NCBI GenBank assembly: GCA_023433345.1
Contig: JAEZDA010000037.1
Location: 53,271 to 117,270 of the forward strand
DNA: 64,000 bases
Reading direction: 5' to 3'
From: Bacteroidota bacterium
Lineage (GTDB): Bacteria > Bacteroidota > Bacteroidia > Chitinophagales > Chitinophagaceae
Numbering within the stretch: the first letter of the stretch is position 1; every line of letters starts with the position of its first letter. Below the pieces are notes generated by a model. It was given only the letters and a program-made list of their open reading frames with translations. It made no database searches and had not been told where the DNA came from. The position numbers and the translations under genes were made by a program. Below are positions 61,216-64,000 of this stretch, piece by piece.

Positions 61216-61223
61216 CAAAGCTA
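61216..61223 (-). promoter_or_regulatory. -7 promoter element of paaZ
   Basis: TAGCTTTG on the minus strand matches TAnnTTTG, 16 bases before the ATG at 61199. Confidence 0.5.
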
Positions 61224-61239
61224 AGCAATGAAAGAATTC

Positions 61240-61247
61240 TATTTTTG
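61240..61247 (+). promoter_or_regulatory. -7 promoter element of the Kazal-domain gene
   Basis: TATTTTTG matches TAnnTTTG, 15 bases before ATG 61263. It is divergent from the paaZ element 16 bases away. Confidence 0.5.
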
Positions 61248-61262
61248 ATTATAACTTAAGTG

Positions 61263-61475
61263 ATGAAAAAGCTGCTCTATTCCGCCTTGGTAATATTGTT
61301 ATGCCAGGCAACCTGCAAAACGACAGAGCCATGTGTGGGCGAAGTGAAACCTGATTGTATGTGCACCCAGCAGTATGACCCCGTTTGCGGGTGCGATGGA
61401 AAAACCTATGGCAACGCATGCATGGCAGGCTGTGCTGGAATTAAGATAACATCAAAGGGTGAATGTCCGCCGTAG
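61263..61475 (+). CDS. Secreted Kazal-type protease inhibitor domain protein
   Basis: 70 aa. N-terminal signal sequence (about 1-18, with Cys at 14 and 18 that may be lipidated). One Kazal domain: CTQQYDPVCGCDGKTYGNAC and MAGCAGI followed by GEC give the conserved cysteine spacing and the P1-loop region DPVCG. Such domains inhibit serine proteases. The P1 residue would lie near the second Kazal cysteine, and the target is unknown. It is transcribed divergently from paaZ. Confidence 0.87.
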   Translation: MKKLLYSALVILLCQATCKTTEPCVGEVKPDCMCTQQYDPVCGCDGKTYGNACMAGCAGIKITSKGECPP

Positions 61476-61566
61476 GGAGTTATAAGGGAATTAATTGATA
61501 GATTGTGAGTTTTGGGTTATGGTTTCGCGATGAGGAAGGCCATTACCTTTTACCTTACACCGGGCC

Positions 61567-62043
61567 CTATTTCTCCATCAATCCAAATTGGCGAAGGTGA
61601 TGCCTTACATGTTTTGCATGAAGAGTTATCCAATCTCTGTAATCGAGATTCCCGAAAACAGGATGAATAGTTTGAGCAGAGGGGTTGTTGCCGAAATGAT
61701 CAAAGAAGCCTTTAATCGCTTCATCCAGTTTATGAATCGCCTCCTTGTATGAAGATGTTTCCACGGAGGATGGCTCTTCACCAATAATATTTACCGGGGC
61801 TTTCGTGTTTTCGCGAAATTCCTTTTCACTTCTTAAAAATTCGAGGTACTTAGGCAGTTGTTCTTCCGGCGTTACAATTTCATAAATAACCTTATTGGAA
61901 CTGGCATCGAAAAAATTAGCAAGGTGTTCAACTGCCTGCCAGGAATTCATTTTGCCCCAGGCCCCCGCTTCATTGCCTGTTAACCGGTTGAAAAGTGAGA
62001 TTACTTTTTCCCGCAGAAAGATTTCGTCATCTGTTATTTGCAT
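61567..62043 (-). CDS. DUF1569/DinB-like protein
   Basis: 158 aa from ATG 62043. Four-helix pattern: GKMNSWQAVEHLANFF in helix one, KLDEAIKGFFDHFGNNPSAQTIHPVFGNL, then LHAKHVRHHLRQFGL with the His residues typical of DinB-like metal sites. Function unknown; bacillithiol or glutathione-type transferase activity is known for relatives. It overlaps the adk 3' end by 10 bases. Confidence 0.85.
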   Translation of the reverse strand: MQITDDEIFLREKVISLFNRLTGNEAGAWGKMNSWQAVEHLANFFDASSNKVIYEIVTPEEQLPKYLEFLRSEKEFRENTKAPVNIIGEEPSSVETSSYKEAIHKLDEAIKGFFDHFGNNPSAQTIHPVFGNLDYRDWITLHAKHVRHHLRQFGLMEK

Positions 62044-62618
62044 GCTAGCCTCGCATCTATTTCTGAACAAAGCGATTTGAATATTGAGTCGATCGAACCT
62101 TCGCCCTTTACCATTACAACCTTGTCAAATTGCTTATAATAATCAGCCACAGCCGCTGTTTTATTGCGGTATTCAACAATGCGTGCGCGAATTACCTGTT
62201 CGTTATTATCGTCTGTTCTGCCGCTGGTTTCTCCTCTTTTCAATAATCGTTTCACCAATTCTTCCTCGCTTACTTCCAGCGCAAGCATCACCGAAATTTG
62301 CTGACCTCTTAATTCCATCAATTTATCAAGAGCTTCTGCCTGAGCATAGGTGCGCGGAAAACCGTCAAATAAAAATCCATTTGCATTCGGATGATTATCA
62401 AGTGCAGAACTTATCATGCCGATCACCACTTCATCAGGCACCAGTTGCCCGTGATCCATATACTTTTTGGCTTCGAGACCTAAAACCGACTGGCTGGAAA
62501 TTTCGGAACGAAGAAGGTCGCCGGTGCTGAGGTGATGCAAGGAATACATGCTGATGATCTTTTCGCTCTGCGTACCTTTTCCACTGCCCGGCGGGCCAAA
62601 GAGTATTAAATTGAACAT
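62034..62618 (-). CDS. adk: Adenylate kinase
   Basis: 194 aa. P-loop GPPGSGKGTQ (8-17), the NMP-binding HLSTGDLLR and DGFPRT, and the LID arginine region RLLKRGETSGRTDD (short LID, no zinc fingers). It interconverts AMP, ADP and ATP. It overlaps the DUF1569 start by 10 bases and has its own -7 element upstream. Confidence 0.97.
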   Translation of the reverse strand: MFNLILFGPPGSGKGTQSEKIISMYSLHHLSTGDLLRSEISSQSVLGLEAKKYMDHGQLVPDEVVIGMISSALDNHPNANGFLFDGFPRTYAQAEALDKLMELRGQQISVMLALEVSEEELVKRLLKRGETSGRTDDNNEQVIRARIVEYRNKTAAVADYYKQFDKVVMVKGEGSIDSIFKSLCSEIDARLACK

Positions 62619-62675
62619 ATATCTGGTAACCTTTAATGAAAATAAACAGGGTTTGGGCTAGGCCAGGAATTGTTG

Positions 62676-62683
62676 CAAATGTA
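62676..62683 (-). promoter_or_regulatory. -7 promoter element of adk
   Basis: TACATTTG on the minus strand matches TAnnTTTG, 57 bases before the ATG. Confidence 0.45.
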
Positions 62684-62814
62684 GTTAAGCTTTTGAATAT
62701 CGGAATTTTTTGGATTCCGTAATATTGCATTTCGGCCTTTCAAAAAATGAGAAAGGTTTCGGGTAGTTCACTAGTTAAACCCCCATGGCCTGATTTTTCT
62801 GAGCCTATTCTATC

Positions 62815-64000
62815 ATGAGCAAACTTAAACTTAGCCGCTTCGCAGAAACACTTATTGCATCTGAGATCGTTCGTCTTGGAGCAACAATTAAAGAAAAGAT
62901 CAGGTCAGGCGCACATATTTATAATTATACAATAGGAGATTTTGATCCGTCGCAATTCCCCATTCCGAAAGAATTGGAAAAAGAGATCATCAAGGCATAT
63001 GAAGCAAATCACACAGCTTACCCTGCTGCTGAGGGCGAGTTGGATCTAAGAATGGCCATCAGCGACTTCATTCACGATAATCTTGGCACCCGTTACTCGC
63101 CGCAGGAAATTCTTGTTGCAGCCGGAGGAAGACCATTGATCTACGCTATTTTCAAAACCATTGTTGATGAGGGTGAGAAGGTGATATATCCTGTACCGAG
63201 TTGGAATAATAATCATTACACCCACTTTAACGGAGGTGAACATGTGGTAATTGAAGCCTCACGTGAAAATAATTTCATGCCTACTGCAGAACAGATCAGG
63301 CCACATGTTAAGGGCGCTAGTCTTATTGCAGTTTGTTCACCTCTAAACCCCACCGGAACGACCTTTAAAAAGGAGGAGCTCGAAGCTATTTGCGATTTGA
63401 TCATTGAAGAAAACAAAACCCGCGGCGAAGGAGAGAAAAAGTTGTACCTGATGTATGATCAGATCTACTGGACGCTCACTTACGGCGAAACGAAACATTA
63501 CGATCCTGTGGGTTTGCGGCCCGAAATGAAGCCTTTTACAATTTATGTTGACGGTATCAGTAAGGCTTTTGCAAGCACAGGTGTAAGAGTTGGCTGGTCA
63601 ATGGGGCCGGAGGAAGTGATGGTGAAAATGCGCTCGCTGAACAGCCACGTGGGCTCATGGGCGCCGATGGCAGAACAAAAAGCCGTGGCTAAATTTTTAA
63701 AACAAAAAGAAGCTGTTCAAAATTATTTCCTTCATTTTAAAGAAGAGGTTGAATCCCGGCTAAGGCTTATCCACGAAGGCTTACAAAGTATGAAGGCTAA
63801 AGGCTTGCCTGTTGATTCGATCGCTCCGCAGGCCGCTATCTACCTTACAATGCAGGTTAACCTCTCCGGCAAAACAAACAGTGATGGTGTTACTTTGAAA
63901 GACCAGAGCGAGGTCACCAATTACATTTTGAATGAAGCCCAGCTGGCAATAGTTCCTTTTGTTGCATTTGGAGCGGGAGCTGAAAATAACTGGTATCGCC
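62815..64000 (+). CDS. PLP-dependent aminotransferase, 3' end cut by window edge
   Basis: 395 codons are readable without interruption; the stop lies beyond the window. Class I/II fold: NYTIGDFDPSQFP near the N-terminus, the AAGGRPLIYAIFKTI segment, CSPLNPTGT (substrate/cofactor motif), YDQIYW and the PLP lysine in DGISKAFASTGVRVGWS. It should transfer amino groups between an amino acid and a 2-oxo acid; specificity is not readable. It is divergent from adk. Confidence 0.93.
   Translation, partial: MSKLKLSRFAETLIASEIVRLGATIKEKIRSGAHIYNYTIGDFDPSQFPIPKELEKEIIKAYEANHTAYPAAEGELDLRMAISDFIHDNLGTRYSPQEILVAAGGRPLIYAIFKTIVDEGEKVIYPVPSWNNNHYTHFNGGEHVVIEASRENNFMPTAEQIRPHVKGASLIAVCSPLNPTGTTFKKEELEAICDLIIEENKTRGEGEKKLYLMYDQIYWTLTYGETKHYDPVGLRPEMKPFTIYVDGISKAFASTGVRVGWSMGPEEVMVKMRSLNSHVGSWAPMAEQKAVAKFLKQKEAVQNYFLHFKEEVESRLRLIHEGLQSMKAKGLPVDSIAPQAAIYLTMQVNLSGKTNSDGVTLKDQSEVTNYILNEAQLAIVPFVAFGAGAENNWYR

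Overview
The window looks like chromosomal DNA of a Bacteroidota bacterium, most likely Chitinophagaceae or a close relative. The evidence is the gene content: an outer-membrane beta-barrel TonB receptor with a carboxypeptidase-like N-terminus, an S46 dipeptidyl peptidase, a bacterial GH3-like protein, a TamB plus lipoprotein BamA-like (TamL) pair, a LytS/LytTR system and a beta-propeller sensor. Perfect TAnnTTTG (-7) promoter elements upstream of many genes support this. No rRNA, tRNA, CRISPR array, prophage or insertion sequence was seen. The left edge cuts an M1 aminopeptidase and the right edge cuts a PLP-dependent aminotransferase.

1-18.5 kb is mostly housekeeping. It holds the M1 peptidase, a lytic transglycosylase, a radical SAM/SPASM protein, an AI-2E-type permease, sigma-54 (rpoN) with a PAP2-like membrane protein, the TonB-type receptor, a cupredoxin/AraC operon, an alpha/beta hydrolase, UvrD-type helicase, a DUF1287 lipoprotein, an Nfu iron-sulfur scaffold and a PnuC/ribosylnicotinamide-kinase-like pair. 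18.5-24.3 kb carries a minus-strand run (GH3-like, LysE, unknown, MtgA) divergent from the S46 peptidase.

24.3-36 kb is a minus-strand signalling and envelope block. A DtxR/MntR regulator follows a LytTR response regulator, two LytS-type kinases and a giant periplasmic propeller sensor. The sensor's kinase domain has lost its phospho-acceptor histidine and ATP-binding motifs, and one LytS paralogue is also eroded, so the cluster seems to hold one sound kinase, one response regulator and two likely pseudokinases. Upstream lie a TPR protein, a coiled-coil-like protein and an OmpA-family protein.

36-46.5 kb combines a sigma-54-type NtrC regulator, a receiver-PAS-kinase protein, a BrkB/YihY membrane protein and a single-domain receiver. 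Next to them are small proteins typical of stress loci: an Lmo0937-like peptide, a four-helix protein, a small lipoprotein, YtxH, a holin-like protein and an extremely hydrophilic hydrophilin-like protein. 46.5-57.6 kb holds tamL/tamB, then a Ku gene coupled to a LigD-like protein with phosphoesterase and polymerase domains but no ligase domain, and a stress-type SDR. 58-64 kb has a PaaZ/enoyl-CoA hydratase pair, a Kazal-domain peptide, a DUF1569 protein, adenylate kinase and the truncated aminotransferase.

Main points for follow-up are the pseudokinase cluster, the ligase-less Ku partner, the disordered protein in the stress locus, a three-copy interspersed repeat, several families of degenerate short-period repeats at gene ends, and promoters placed so close to start codons that leaderless mRNAs are predicted. 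All calls come from reading the sequence; no database search was run.
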